In this document: positions 17,377-26,938 of the stretch, piece after piece | Position numbering within the stretch: the first letter of the stretch is position 1 | How the letters are laid out: each line of letters begins with the position of its first letter | Assembly (NCBI RefSeq): GCF_033097525.1 | Contig: NZ_CP109907.1 | Coordinates: 3,100,001 to 3,164,000 of the forward strand | Direction: 5' to 3' | DNA length: 64,000 nt | From: Sphingobacterium sp. UGAL515B_05 | Lineage (GTDB): Bacteria; Bacteroidota; Bacteroidia; Sphingobacteriales; Sphingobacteriaceae | Translations under genes and position numbers: made by a program | The notes under the pieces: generated by a model | Database searches by the model: none | Told to the model about the DNA's origin: nothing | The model's input: only the letters and a program-made list of their open reading frames with translations

Positions 17377-18906
17377 ATGGAGGTTAGTACAAGGGAATCG
17401 CTAGAAGAGATTCAAAATTTTGACGGAAAGTACCCAAAGCAAATCTGGAGTTTGTTTTTTTCCGAGATGTGGGAAAGATTCTGTTTCTATGGTATGCGCG
17501 GTATGTTGGTGTTCTTTATGATCACACAACTAAACTTTGCTGAAAAGGATGCCAATTTACAGTATGGAGCGACACAGGCATTTGTTTATGCGTTTACATT
17601 CATAGGTGGGCTGTTTGCAGACAAAATTCTTGGTTTTAGAAAGTCTTTATTCTGGGGTGGCTTATTGATGATCGTAGGGAGCTTATTTCTTGCAGCAGAT
17701 CCGCATAAGTATTTCTTTTTTGGTTTATCATTTATCATTATAGGTACCGGTTTTTTTAAACCCAACATATCGACGATGGTAGGCGAGCTGTATAAAAAAG
17801 GTGATGTTCGTCGTGATGGTGGTTTTTCGTTGTTTTATGCGGGAATAAATTTAGGTGCATTCTTAGGCGGATATATCTGTGTTGCGATTGGTAAAGGATA
17901 TATGCTGACGTCAATTATTTCTGAGGGACATCGTTGGAATGTTGCTTTTGGTTTGGCGGCGGTAGGAATGTTGGTTAGTTTAGTGAATTTTCACTTTACC
18001 AAAAGGCATTTAGGACCAATAGGACTTCAACCAGGGGATCCTGAGGCCATAGTAAAGACGAAGGCATTACCAAAATGGGTAGAATATGCTGTATATATTG
18101 CCACGTTGATTTTTATCCCTATTATTCAGATCATGGTGTCAAAAACGCAGTATACAGACTATTTTATGTACACAATTGGCCCATTGACGCTGTTGTATCT
18201 TTTCTATGAAATGTCTAAAGTGACTGCTGAAGAGCGCAAGAAGTTAATTGCTGCCCTGGTGTTTATTCTTTTCTCGATTATTTTTTGGGGAATATATGAG
18301 CAAAGTGGCGGTTCATTAAGCATCTTTGCTGCAAAGCATTTGAATGATTCTTTATTGGGCGTTATGACGCTCGATCCAAATGGTGTTAACAATTCAGGGG
18401 GAGCGTTATTTATTATTGCATTAGCACCTCTTTTTGGCCTTTTTTGGATTTGGCTGGGCAAACGTAAACTTGAGCCAAATACCATTATTAAGTTTGGTCT
18501 TGGTTTTGTTTTCTTGGGATTAGGCTATTATGTCCTATTTGCTACGCGTTTATTCGCTCACGATGGTATGACCTCATTGGATGTCTTTACACTTGCCCTG
18601 CTAGTGATCACCGTTGGGGAGCTTTGTCTATCACCAATTGGTCTTTCCATTATGACGAAATTGTCTCCGGCGAGATTGCAAGGTATCATGATGGGAATGT
18701 GGTTCTTGGCGAGTGCTTACGGTCAGTATGTAGCAGGTTTGATCGGTGCTAGTATGGCCGAAGCTAAGGAAGGAAGTTCATTGGCGGATAAATTGGTGAC
18801 TTATACAGAGAGTTATAAACAATTAGGTTTATATTCTTTGATTGCCGGTGTGGTGCTTATAGCCTTGTCGCCTGTTGTACGTAAATTGATGGGTAACGTG
18901 AAATAA
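17377..18906 (+). CDS. POT family peptide transporter, divergent copy 4
   Basis: 509 aa membrane protein with the ExxER signature at E30, E33 and R34 (SEMWERFCFYGMR) and FKPNISTMVGELY. It is clearly more diverged than copies 1-3: GFSLFYAGINLGAFLGG replaces the YTIFYMGIN block, and a different loop (MLTSIISEGHRWNVAFG) follows. GELCLSPIGLSIMTKLSPAR near residue 410 confirms the C-half. Predicted proton-coupled peptide symporter, probably with a different preference. Confidence 0.92.
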   Translation: MEVSTRESLEEIQNFDGKYPKQIWSLFFSEMWERFCFYGMRGMLVFFMITQLNFAEKDANLQYGATQAFVYAFTFIGGLFADKILGFRKSLFWGGLLMIVGSLFLAADPHKYFFFGLSFIIIGTGFFKPNISTMVGELYKKGDVRRDGGFSLFYAGINLGAFLGGYICVAIGKGYMLTSIISEGHRWNVAFGLAAVGMLVSLVNFHFTKRHLGPIGLQPGDPEAIVKTKALPKWVEYAVYIATLIFIPIIQIMVSKTQYTDYFMYTIGPLTLLYLFYEMSKVTAEERKKLIAALVFILFSIIFWGIYEQSGGSLSIFAAKHLNDSLLGVMTLDPNGVNNSGGALFIIALAPLFGLFWIWLGKRKLEPNTIIKFGLGFVFLGLGYYVLFATRLFAHDGMTSLDVFTLALLVITVGELCLSPIGLSIMTKLSPARLQGIMMGMWFLASAYGQYVAGLIGASMAEAKEGSSLADKLVTYTESYKQLGLYSLIAGVVLIALSPVVRKLMGNVK

Positions 18907-18947
18907 GCGTTAACAATTTTGACACATTAAAGTTATTCGTTCAACAT

Positions 18948-18981
18948 AAAAAAAGCTTGATTATTAAATCAAGCTTTTTTT
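18948..18981. terminator. Bidirectional terminator
   Basis: AAAAAAAGCTTGATT (18948-18962) and AATCAAGCTTTTTTT (18967-18981) form a 15-bp stem with loop ATTA between convergent genes. Confidence 0.9.
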
Positions 18982-18984
18982 ATA

Positions 18985-19977
18985 TCAATAAATCCATTTG
19001 AATTTATAATCTTTTTCTGGAACCTTCATCCGATCAGCCAGTCTAGCCAAACGATCGGGTAGTTTTAGTAGATAATCTCTCGCTTTCTCGCCTTTATCAT
19101 TCAGCCCTGTGACTTGATCTATTTGCCATTCGTTGTTTAGGTCTTTCAATATATCAACATAGTCTAAGGCAGTATATACACCCAGTCGTTGAGCTGCATC
19201 AGAGAAATGTGCAAATGCTTCTCCTTGGGGCTCGCCTGCTTCTCTTAAGAACTGGGCTGGCATAACAATTTTTTTACGCATCATATCCTCAAATGCAATC
19301 ATGACTTCACTCGGGTCTACTGTGATTGCTTTTGAAATAAAAGACATATAGGCTTTGGCATGGCGTGCTTCATCAGATGCGATGACACCACACATTTTTG
19401 CCAAAAGTTTATCACCGCTTTTTTTAGAAAGCCCAGATACACGACGGTGGGAAACGTTGGTTGCCAATTCCTGAAATGAAGTATAAATAAAATTCCGGTA
19501 AGGGTCTGCACCAGTACCGATATCAAAACCGTCTTGAATAAGATATTGCGTAGACATTTCAAATTGACGCATGTCTATTCTACCTGACAAATAAAGGTAT
19601 TTGTTCAACAGGTCCCCGTGGCGGTTTTCTTCAGCCGTCCAAGCGCGTACCCATTTCATCCATCCACCTTGTTCGTTTTTGTCAACATCTTCTACCATGG
19701 TCAACCATGATTCGTACGTTGGAAGGGCCTCTTCGGTGATGGTGTCTCCAACTAATACTGCGACCAAATCATAAGAGAGTTCTTTTGCACTTTCCTGCAA
19801 CTCTTTTACTTCCTCAAAAAAAGTGTCCCTAGAAGAATCTGGAAGAAAATCGGCAGGTTGCCACATGTCTTCAACAGGCTTCAGGTATTCGCTCATCTCA
19901 TTGAGCATGAACGGTTCCAAATAGGCCATCACTTCTTTACGTGAGCCTTCTGGTAAATTTAGAGGTAATTCTTGCAT
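18985..19977 (-). CDS. Acyl-ACP desaturase
   Basis: 330 aa from the ATG at 19977 (MQELPLN); the frame extends ten codons upstream, but that start is less likely. Two di-iron ligand motifs are visible: EENRHG (about residue 134) and DEARH (about residue 220), as in plant-type stearoyl-ACP delta-9 desaturases. The soluble enzyme inserts a cis double bond in acyl-ACP using O2 and reduced ferredoxin. The divergent neighbour sufS supplies sulfur for Fe-S clusters; a functional link is speculative. Confidence 0.93.
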   Translation of the reverse strand: MQELPLNLPEGSRKEVMAYLEPFMLNEMSEYLKPVEDMWQPADFLPDSSRDTFFEEVKELQESAKELSYDLVAVLVGDTITEEALPTYESWLTMVEDVDKNEQGGWMKWVRAWTAEENRHGDLLNKYLYLSGRIDMRQFEMSTQYLIQDGFDIGTGADPYRNFIYTSFQELATNVSHRRVSGLSKKSGDKLLAKMCGVIASDEARHAKAYMSFISKAITVDPSEVMIAFEDMMRKKIVMPAQFLREAGEPQGEAFAHFSDAAQRLGVYTALDYVDILKDLNNEWQIDQVTGLNDKGEKARDYLLKLPDRLARLADRMKVPEKDYKFKWIY

Positions 19978-20167
19978 ATCATTACAAAGGTAACTAAATA
20001 GCATCAATAAATTATAAAAGCGAACTATAATTGTTTAAAATGCCAGAAATTACTTTTTTGGCTGAGGATACCTTGGAAAACCGACATTGATAATGACATA
20101 AAAAACAGATTGGCCAGCCTGTATTCGATAAAATACTATTAACTTTGTATAAATTATTTAGACGACG

Positions 20168-21391
20168 TTGGAAAAATTTAATATAGATAAAATACGTGCC
20201 GATTTTCCGATTCTGAAGAGAGAGGTCAATGGTAAACCATTGGTTTATTTGGATAACGGCGCGACAACACAGAAGCCGAGTTCTGTTATCAATTCGATTG
20301 TACATTATTATACAGATATGAATAGTAATGTGCATCGGGGCGTACATTATCTTAGTCAGATATCGACGGACGCTTTTGAGGTGACTCGGAAAAAAGTTCA
20401 GGCTTTCATCAATGCTGCTGAAGATAAGGAAATCATTATCACCAAAGGAACCACAGATGGAATTAATCTGATTGCAACTTGTTATGGCAGAGCTTTTATC
20501 CACGAAGGTGATGAGATTATTATCTCAGCGATGGAACACCATTCTAATATTGTGCCTTGGCAGATGCTTTGTGATGAAAAGGGCTGTAAAATTCGGGTTA
20601 TTCCGATGAATGATAAAGGTGAGCTTGATATGGATGCCTACAGCAATTTGTTTAATGAGAAAACCAAATTAGTTGCTGTAACTTATGTTTCAAACTCCCT
20701 CGGGACAATCAATCCTGTGCGTGAGATGATTTCAATTGCTCACCAACATGGTGCTGTTGTGTTAGTTGATGCTGCACAGGCGGTTCAACATATACAGATT
20801 GATGTTCAAAAGCTTGATGTAGATTTTTTGGTATTCTCCGGGCATAAAATGTACGGCCCTACTGGAGTTGGGGTGTTATACGGTAAAGAGGACTTATTGA
20901 ACGCGATGCCGCCTTATCAGGGTGGTGGAGATATGATTAAAGAGGTCACTTTTGAAAAAACGACCTATAACGAACTGCCCTTTAAATTTGAGGCGGGTAC
21001 GCCCAATATTGAGGCCGGTATCTGTCTGAACGAGGCTATCGATTATATCAATTCTATAGGTCTGGAAAATATCGAGGCCTACGAACACGATTTGTTGCAG
21101 TACGCTACGGAGAAGTTGGCTGAAATTCCGGGAATGCGGTTTATTGGAACAGCCGAGAAGAAATGTTCCGTTATTTCATTTGTAATCGACGGTACGCATC
21201 CTTATGACGTTGGTGTGATCTTGGATAAATTAGGAATCGCTGTGCGTACAGGCCATCATTGTGCCCAACCTGTCATGGATAGGTTTGGCATCCCGGGAAC
21301 GATTCGTGCTTCTTTAGCCGTATATAATACAAAAGAGGAAATAGATATTTTGGTCGCCGGTATTCAACGCGCGGTCAATATGTTGGTTTAA
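20168..21391 (+). CDS. sufS: SufS-type cysteine desulfurase
   Basis: 407 aa from a TTG start at 20168 (LEKFNIDKIRADFPIL); no better start is seen. Group II cysteine desulfurase: PLP lysine in SGHKMYGPTG (about residue 226), GGDMI loop, and active-site cysteine in TGHHCAQP (about residue 364). Releases sulfur from cysteine as persulfide for Fe-S cluster assembly. A -7-like box TAACTTTG lies at 20140-20147. It forms an operon with sufE 12 bp downstream; sufBCD are not in the window. Confidence 0.95.
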   Translation: MEKFNIDKIRADFPILKREVNGKPLVYLDNGATTQKPSSVINSIVHYYTDMNSNVHRGVHYLSQISTDAFEVTRKKVQAFINAAEDKEIIITKGTTDGINLIATCYGRAFIHEGDEIIISAMEHHSNIVPWQMLCDEKGCKIRVIPMNDKGELDMDAYSNLFNEKTKLVAVTYVSNSLGTINPVREMISIAHQHGAVVLVDAAQAVQHIQIDVQKLDVDFLVFSGHKMYGPTGVGVLYGKEDLLNAMPPYQGGGDMIKEVTFEKTTYNELPFKFEAGTPNIEAGICLNEAIDYINSIGLENIEAYEHDLLQYATEKLAEIPGMRFIGTAEKKCSVISFVIDGTHPYDVGVILDKLGIAVRTGHHCAQPVMDRFGIPGTIRASLAVYNTKEEIDILVAGIQRAVNMLV

Positions 21392-21403
21392 TAAAAAATA
21401 GGT

Positions 21404-21823
21404 ATGACCATTAATGAAATACAGGATGAATTAATTGAGGATTTTGCTTTCTTTACGGATTGGATGGAAAAATATGAGTACATCATCCAGCTGGGAAAAG
21501 AAGTGCCTCTAATTGATGAACAATACAAAACAGATGAATATATCATCAAAGGATGTCAGTCCAAAGTATGGCTTTTCCCGGAAATAAAAGATGGAAAAGT
21601 GTATTTTACGGCAGATAGCGATGCGATTATCACAAAAGGCTTGGTGAGTTTAATGGTCAAAGTGCTATCTGGACATAGCGCCAAGGAGATCGTTGATGCC
21701 GATTTATATTTTGTAGATAAAATAGGGTTAAAAGAACATTTGTCACCGACAAGGGCAAATGGCTTGCTATCCATGATTAAACAAATGAAATTGTACGCAT
21801 TGGCATTGCAAGTGAAAGCTTAA
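21404..21823 (+). CDS. sufE: SufE sulfur-acceptor protein
   Basis: 139 aa. SufE family features: IQLGKEVPLIDE, then YIIKGCQSKVWL with the acceptor cysteine (about residue 50), and SPTRANGLLSMIKQM near the C-terminus. It takes persulfide sulfur from SufS and passes it on to the scaffold. Next to sufS as usual, and closed by a terminator. Confidence 0.96.
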   Translation: MTINEIQDELIEDFAFFTDWMEKYEYIIQLGKEVPLIDEQYKTDEYIIKGCQSKVWLFPEIKDGKVYFTADSDAIITKGLVSLMVKVLSGHSAKEIVDADLYFVDKIGLKEHLSPTRANGLLSMIKQMKLYALALQVKA

Positions 21824-21850
21824 AAGGGGATTATTCATCCCCTTTTCTTA
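21822..21850 (+). terminator. Terminator after sufE
   Basis: AAAAGGGGAT (21822-21831) / ATCCCCTTTT (21837-21846), 5-nt loop; the stem overlaps the sufE stop codon by two bases. Confidence 0.85.
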
Positions 21851-21898
21851 ATACTCTTTTACATAGCTCTTATCCTCAGCTTGAGGTTCCTCTTGAAA

Positions 21899-22723
21899 TT
21901 ATCCTATGAGCTCCTGGATAATGATTTTTTTCATTTTCATGAGCGCTTCATTTGCCCCCGGTCGCTGAAGTAATGTTGCAATTTGTTCGGGTACGATCTG
22001 CCAGCTTACGCCGAATTCGTCTTTACACCAGCCACACATGCTCTCTTTACCTTTCTTCGTGATATTATTCCAGAAATAATCAATTTCCTGCTGATCTTTA
22101 CAGAGGATGGTGAGTGAAATACCTTCGTTAAACGTGAAAGTTTGAGGAACTCCGCTATCCATTGCCATGAGCGTAAAATCCCGGACTAAAAATTGGGTAT
22201 GTTGGATTGATCCGATATATTCACCTGCTGTGTATTTCATGATTCCATTGCTTCGAAAATCATGAAATAATTCTGCATAAAATGCTAAAGCTTGTTCGCA
22301 ATTTCCCTGTTGCTCTCCGCAATACATTAAGGTTGGTACAATTGCCTGTTGGTTGGTGTCGCTTAGTTTACCGAGGTATAATTGCCAATTGACACCAAAC
22401 TTGTCGGCCAGCCAGCCGTAGTAAGGGCTCCAAGGGTAGGAGTTTAGTGGCATTAAGGTATTGCCGCCCACAGCAAGTGAATTCCAGATACGATCAATTT
22501 CCTCTTTGCTTTCGCAAATGGCCATAAATGATATGGAGGGGTTGGGTTTGAATATGGGACCTCCATTTATTCCAATAAATTTTACACCGTTTAGGACAGC
22601 TTCAACAACGATGGGAGAGCTATTGCTAATATGGCTTTCCGGGAAGATGCGACAGTAAAGATCAAAGGCTTCCTGCGCGTTTTGATCGAACCAAATGGAT
22701 GGGATAATTGAATTATTCATCAT
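21899..22723 (-). CDS. Two-domain VOC (PhnB-like) protein
   Basis: 274 aa composed of two glyoxalase/PhnB-like VOC modules: residues about 3-125 (PSIWFDQNAQEAFDLYCRIF ... FGVNWQLYL) and about 130-260 (QALAFYAELF ... DEFGVSWQIVP). The FGVxWQ ending of each module is the family hallmark. Such proteins are often labelled 3-demethylubiquinone methyltransferase, but that activity is not supported. Last gene of a minus-strand group with the DUF1801 genes; 23-bp spacer. Confidence 0.85.
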   Translation of the reverse strand: MMNNSIIPSIWFDQNAQEAFDLYCRIFPESHISNSSPIVVEAVLNGVKFIGINGGPIFKPNPSISFMAICESKEEIDRIWNSLAVGGNTLMPLNSYPWSPYYGWLADKFGVNWQLYLGKLSDTNQQAIVPTLMYCGEQQGNCEQALAFYAELFHDFRSNGIMKYTAGEYIGSIQHTQFLVRDFTLMAMDSGVPQTFTFNEGISLTILCKDQQEIDYFWNNITKKGKESMCGWCKDEFGVSWQIVPEQIATLLQRPGANEALMKMKKIIIQELIG

Positions 22724-22746
22724 TTTCTTTTTGTTTTAGCGTTCAC

Positions 22747-23676
22747 CTATTTGTATTTGTCGTTCAAGCCCTTTTTAGCGAGGACCAACGGCTTAATTTT
22801 TTCAAGACGGGATTGTTTCGTTTTTTCTTGCTTGGCCTCATCGATGTACTCGACGTATTCTTTCTGTTTTCCTGGTGTTAAAGCCCGAAAACTTTTCCCG
22901 AAGGTCGGATCTGCCTGTAGCGCTTCTAATAATAGGCCAGTGGGGGGCTTCGTTGGAGATTTCGTTGGTTTGAGCTCTTTTCCCTCGTCAATGGTTTGGA
23001 TGGATTCTTGGATATAGGCGGCTATTTTTTCGACATCCATATCCATAACGTCTTCAAAGCGCCATTGTCGTAATGCTTTCGTTTTTCCTTCGGAGGCACT
23101 GATGAGATGTTTATCCGGATCGGCTAAGAATACACCATTATAAAACCAGAGGGAAAAGAAATTTTTAAAGCCGCCCCAACCGATGACATTTTTTCCTTTA
23201 TGAGTATAGATGTAACTCCCCCATTTGAATTCCTTTTTTAAGGAAGTTCGCAGGATGATTTGCTGCATGAGTTCTTCGGCCTCCTGCCAGTTCCCTCGGC
23301 TTTGGTACCAATTAGGGCCTTGTTTGTCTTTAAGCTTATCAATATTAAAATTGACAATATCGGTAATTATTTGTGTTGGAATCGGTTGATCCAAGGGGAT
23401 TTGTATCGCACCTTTTGTGGTCTTAAAATTTTTGAGTTCTGTAGCGAAGTGCGCAATAGCAGCTGGTCCTGGATAGAGGCCCAAATGGTTTTTGTTCATC
23501 GCAAAATGGATGATATTACCCTTGTATCTGAAGGTCGGCATTTGATAAGAGATCGTTTCATCTGCAGAAGAAGGGACTAAGCCAGCAATAAGCTGTCTCA
23601 CCTTGATCAGATATTCTTTTTTCTCCCCTTCAAATTGATTGATATATTCGTCTATTGTTGCGATGCTCGTTGCCAT
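22747..23676 (-). CDS. DUF1801 - YdeI/OmpD-associated fusion protein
   Basis: 309 aa. Residues about 1-120 are a DUF1801 domain (YISYQMPTF-like ETISYQMPTFRYKGN, GLYPGP). A second DUF1801-like/YdeI N-domain follows at about 135-230 (FFSLWFYNGVFLADP), and the C-terminal 60 residues match the YdeI/OmpD-associated helical domain (LTPGKQKEYVEYIDEAKQEK, R.EKI). No enzymatic role is established; YdeI has been linked to peptide/polymyxin resistance in Salmonella. Located between another DUF1801 gene (8 bp) and the VOC gene. Confidence 0.85.
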   Translation of the reverse strand: MATSIATIDEYINQFEGEKKEYLIKVRQLIAGLVPSSADETISYQMPTFRYKGNIIHFAMNKNHLGLYPGPAAIAHFATELKNFKTTKGAIQIPLDQPIPTQIITDIVNFNIDKLKDKQGPNWYQSRGNWQEAEELMQQIILRTSLKKEFKWGSYIYTHKGKNVIGWGGFKNFFSLWFYNGVFLADPDKHLISASEGKTKALRQWRFEDVMDMDVEKIAAYIQESIQTIDEGKELKPTKSPTKPPTGLLLEALQADPTFGKSFRALTPGKQKEYVEYIDEAKQEKTKQSRLEKIKPLVLAKKGLNDKYK

Positions 23677-23684
23677 AATTTGTG

Positions 23685-24113
23685 TTATTCTTTGATTCTC
23701 GTATACTTATTTTCAATAAACTGTATCGTTTCGGACATAAGCTGATGGAGTATCTCTATATTGATGTCGCTTAATTTCTTGATGTATATGCAGGCTTTGC
23801 CTATTTTGAATTTCCCTAGCTGATCGACCAAATGTCGGTGCTCATCGGTACCGGTAAATACATAAAGGGAGATTGCTGATTTTCGGGGACTGAATCCGAT
23901 CAAAGGAGCATAGCCTTCATGCCCACTTGCATAGGTATAATGATAGTTTCCAAATCCGATGATCGTTGGTCCGTACATTTTAGCCGGCTCACCCGTTGTG
24001 GCTTCCATAAGTTGTATCAATATTGCACTATCGATTTGTTTTTGTGGGTCGTCAACTGTTTTTATAAAGTCTTGGACAGATGCTTCGGTATATGCCGTTT
24101 TATTTTTTGCCAT
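23685..24113 (-). CDS. DUF1801 domain protein
   Basis: 142 aa, one DUF1801 domain: MYGPTIIGFGNYHYTYASG, then FSPRKSAISLYVF and GKACIYIKKLSDI. Cytoplasmic, function unknown; structure-related to the iron-chaperone-like frataxin-type fold assigned to the family. 8 bp upstream of the DUF1801-YdeI fusion, so translationally close. Confidence 0.88.
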   Translation of the reverse strand: MAKNKTAYTEASVQDFIKTVDDPQKQIDSAILIQLMEATTGEPAKMYGPTIIGFGNYHYTYASGHEGYAPLIGFSPRKSAISLYVFTGTDEHRHLVDQLGKFKIGKACIYIKKLSDINIEILHQLMSETIQFIENKYTRIKE

Positions 24114-24205
24114 GTATAGTTGAAGTCTTTGCCGGATATTCGGATAACTTTAATTGAATATATTGTGTTTGAAGTAATTCGATGAGCAGCTATTTTTAGA
24201 TAGCA

Positions 24206-24658
24206 CTATTTTTGGAACATAAAATCGAAAGCTCCAGTTCTCAGATTGATATCATATTCTAGATAGGCTTTCATACACGCTAAAAAGTTGGCCCAACCTT
24301 CTGTTTGTCGCATCATAATCAGAATTCCATCTGCATCGTTGTTCATTTCGTGTTCTGTGATCTTGATGACCGTCGCGTTTTCTCCGAATGTGGATAGTGT
24401 GATTTCTACCCGTTGATTGGGAAGTCCCCCGCTCCAGTCAAAAGAGATATAAGAATTGGGGTTGATGGTTTTTCCTGTCACGGGAAAACTGTCGGGAAAT
24501 TCTGGAAATGTCCATTCTACCGTTTTATCTGTCTCTAGACGTCCAGTTGAAGATTTTATAAAATAGTGATTCATTTTATTAGGATCTACAATGGCCTCAA
24601 AAACTTCGTTGATTGGTTTCTGAATTTGGATGCTGGCTTTGGCGGTTAGTTTTTCCAT
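24206..24658 (-). CDS. SRPBCC/AHSA1 domain protein
   Basis: 150 aa with the START-like AHSA1 fold: KASIQIQKPINEVFEAI at the N-terminus, YISFDWSGG in the middle and TEGWANFLACMKAYLEY at the C-terminus. The family binds hydrophobic ligands in a cavity; no reaction is assigned here. It is the promoter-proximal gene of the minus-strand group, 92 bp upstream of the DUF1801 gene. Confidence 0.87.
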   Translation of the reverse strand: MEKLTAKASIQIQKPINEVFEAIVDPNKMNHYFIKSSTGRLETDKTVEWTFPEFPDSFPVTGKTINPNSYISFDWSGGLPNQRVEITLSTFGENATVIKITEHEMNNDADGILIMMRQTEGWANFLACMKAYLEYDINLRTGAFDFMFQK

Positions 24659-25039
24659 ATTAATTTAAAGTTTTAGACAAATATTCAATAAATACAGATA
24701 GCTTGTATCTGATTATGTTAAAAATATTTTAAAGATCTTTTGGTGACCATGGAGCAATCTATTGCTTAGATCACTGTTTATTTATATTAAGATGTATATA
24801 CGATATAAACATCCTATTAAAGAATAGGTTTTCTTTTTTGGGACTCGGATCAATATTTCCCCTAAAACGAACGAATTGTACACTTATAAAATGTAGTTTT
24901 AGATTATTTTTGATTATAGTTAAAATCGCCCCTGTATTCCTTCCATTAGGTCGCCGGGAACGATAATTCAATAAATTTAGAAAGGGTGTCTGCCTGAAAT
25001 CTTTCAGGTTGGATTTGCCACCTTCATAAAACCAAAGTT
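24659..25039. other. Intergenic region with a palindrome before the fucosidase gene
   Basis: 381 bp with no convincing gene. The one structured element is CCTGAAA (24993-24999) / TTTCAGG (25002-25008), 7-bp arms with a 2-bp centre, 31 bp before the fucosidase ATG. It could be an operator for the fucosidase gene; no cognate regulator is known here. Confidence 0.4.
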
Positions 25040-26938
25040 ATGTTTAAAATCAAGTGTTTTTTTCTTCTTATGCTTTCTTCGGGAATATTGTTTTCGAGCG
25101 CACAGATTAAAAATGTAAATGAGGGCAATGAGGCTTCAAATATGTTTAATGATGCGACAGCACGTGATAAAAATGCGATTGTTGAAGCAGAGACTGGTTG
25201 GTGGAAACAAGCTGCATTAACTCGTGAACAACGCCTAGAAAAATGGAAGGTAGCCTCATTTGGTATGTTTGTTCATTGGGGTGTTTATTCTCAATATGGA
25301 AATATTTGGAAGGGGAGGCCGGGAGGGGGCTATGCGGAGCATCTGATGCGTGTGATGAAAATCCCACGTACTGAGTATCTTGATTCTGCACGTAGATTTA
25401 ATCCTTTTAAGTTTGATGCAGAGGAATGGGTATTGTTGGCAAAAAATGCAGGGATGAGATATTTTATCATCACGGCTAAGCATCATGATGGCTTTGCGAT
25501 GTATCCTTCTGCATTTTCAAGTGACTATTCATTGTCAAGCACCGCATTTAAAAGGGACCCATTGGCGGAATTAGCAGCAGCCTGCCATAAATATGGGCTT
25601 TTGTTTGGATTCTATTACTCGCATGCTTTTGATTGGGAGCATCCGGATGCTCCGGGCAATGACTGGGATTACAGTAATCCAGGTGGGGATAAATTGTTGG
25701 GTGGTACAAATTGGTTTGACAAGCATCCCGAATGGTTGACAAAGGCCAGGCATTATGTAGATCAAAAGGCGATTCCACAGATTGAGGAACTTATTCAGCG
25801 CTATCATCCGGATTTGTTGTGGTTTGATACACCTCATAAGTTGCCGCTATCTGAAAACCTGAGAATTTTAAAGGCTATTCGAACAGCAGATCCGAATATC
25901 ATAGTCAATGGTCGATTGGCGCGTACCGAGGAAAAGAATTATGGCGATTATCTGAATACGGCAGATCGACCTGAGGAATATTATCCAGTTGCTTCTGGCG
26001 CTTATTGGGAGGCCATACCAACTACAAATGAATCCTATGGCTATTCGTCGACCGATAAGAGCCATAAACCGACTGCTCATTTTATCAAACTCTTAGCGAA
26101 GGCTGGGGCCATGGGTGGGAATATTCTAATGAATATTGGCCCCAAGGGTGATGGAAGCATCGACAGTGCTGACGTCGAAATTTTAAAGGGCTTAGGACAG
26201 TGGATGCGGGGGAATAGTGAAAGTGTCATTGATGTTGGACCATCTCGTTTACCTCGTCAGCCCTGGGGAGTCATTACACAGCGTAAAAATACCTTGTATT
26301 TACATATTTTCGAACGCCCCTTACGGAATGATCTCATTGTCGGCGGACTGATTGCTAAGGTTAATTCTGTTTCGTTATTGTCGGGAGAAACGATCAGAAA
26401 ATATAGATGCGAAAAAGATGGACTACATATTCCTATAGATCAAATTACGTCTCAGGATGATGACCTGGTTGTGGTGGTGCAATTGAAGGATACGATAACG
26501 AATCCAATTAATCCTGATTTAATGTATGTGGATCATAATATCAATAAAAACCGGCTACTGACCTTTTATGCAAAACAGATAGGTAGCCCGATGAAGTTTG
26601 GGGATGGTAAAAGGAATCGCTACTATGTGACGGGTTGGACTAGTTTAAGTCAGGGTTTGAGATGGGAAACGAATGTGTTAAATGGCGGACGCTTCAAGGT
26701 GGCTATACGGTATGTGAAAGATGTTGCAGGTACGGGAGGGAAGCTCGGCTTAAATTTAGGAGGGAAGAATATGGATTTTACAATAGATCCGTCGTCTTCT
26801 GTCAGTTTGCATGACAATCAACTTGAATTGGGTACGGTGCTATTACCAAAGGGCAAGCAAGTGATTGAATTACATGCCCATACTATAGCGGGGACCGAAA
26901 TGGTGAAGTTTTTGGAAGTCATATTGCTTCCGGAATAA
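25040..26938 (+). CDS. Alpha-L-fucosidase, GH29
   Basis: 632 aa with a Sec signal peptide (hydrophobic to about residue 22, ending SSAQ). Catalytic TIM barrel about residues 60-400: FGMFVHWGVYSQYG, TAKHHDGFAMYPS, and the nucleophile Asp in LLWFDTP (about residue 262). Hydrolyses terminal alpha-L-fucose from glycans, probably in the periplasm or at the surface. After a linker, residues about 505-632 form an extra beta-rich domain (LLTFYAKQIGSPMKFGDG, RFKVAIRYVKD), possibly carbohydrate-binding. No SusCD pair is adjacent. Subfamily specificity cannot be read from the sequence. Confidence 0.92.
   Translation: MFKIKCFFLLMLSSGILFSSAQIKNVNEGNEASNMFNDATARDKNAIVEAETGWWKQAALTREQRLEKWKVASFGMFVHWGVYSQYGNIWKGRPGGGYAEHLMRVMKIPRTEYLDSARRFNPFKFDAEEWVLLAKNAGMRYFIITAKHHDGFAMYPSAFSSDYSLSSTAFKRDPLAELAAACHKYGLLFGFYYSHAFDWEHPDAPGNDWDYSNPGGDKLLGGTNWFDKHPEWLTKARHYVDQKAIPQIEELIQRYHPDLLWFDTPHKLPLSENLRILKAIRTADPNIIVNGRLARTEEKNYGDYLNTADRPEEYYPVASGAYWEAIPTTNESYGYSSTDKSHKPTAHFIKLLAKAGAMGGNILMNIGPKGDGSIDSADVEILKGLGQWMRGNSESVIDVGPSRLPRQPWGVITQRKNTLYLHIFERPLRNDLIVGGLIAKVNSVSLLSGETIRKYRCEKDGLHIPIDQITSQDDDLVVVVQLKDTITNPINPDLMYVDHNINKNRLLTFYAKQIGSPMKFGDGKRNRYYVTGWTSLSQGLRWETNVLNGGRFKVAIRYVKDVAGTGGKLGLNLGGKNMDFTIDPSSSVSLHDNQLELGTVLLPKGKQVIELHAHTIAGTEMVKFLEVILLPE

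Noticed and set aside
20012..20503. 163-codon minus-strand frame over the sufS start
   Set aside because: Overlaps clear sufS coding sequence and its upstream region; no recognisable protein.
24771..24971. 66-codon minus-strand frame upstream of the fucosidase gene
   Set aside because: TTG start, no recognisable domain, no terminator or promoter.
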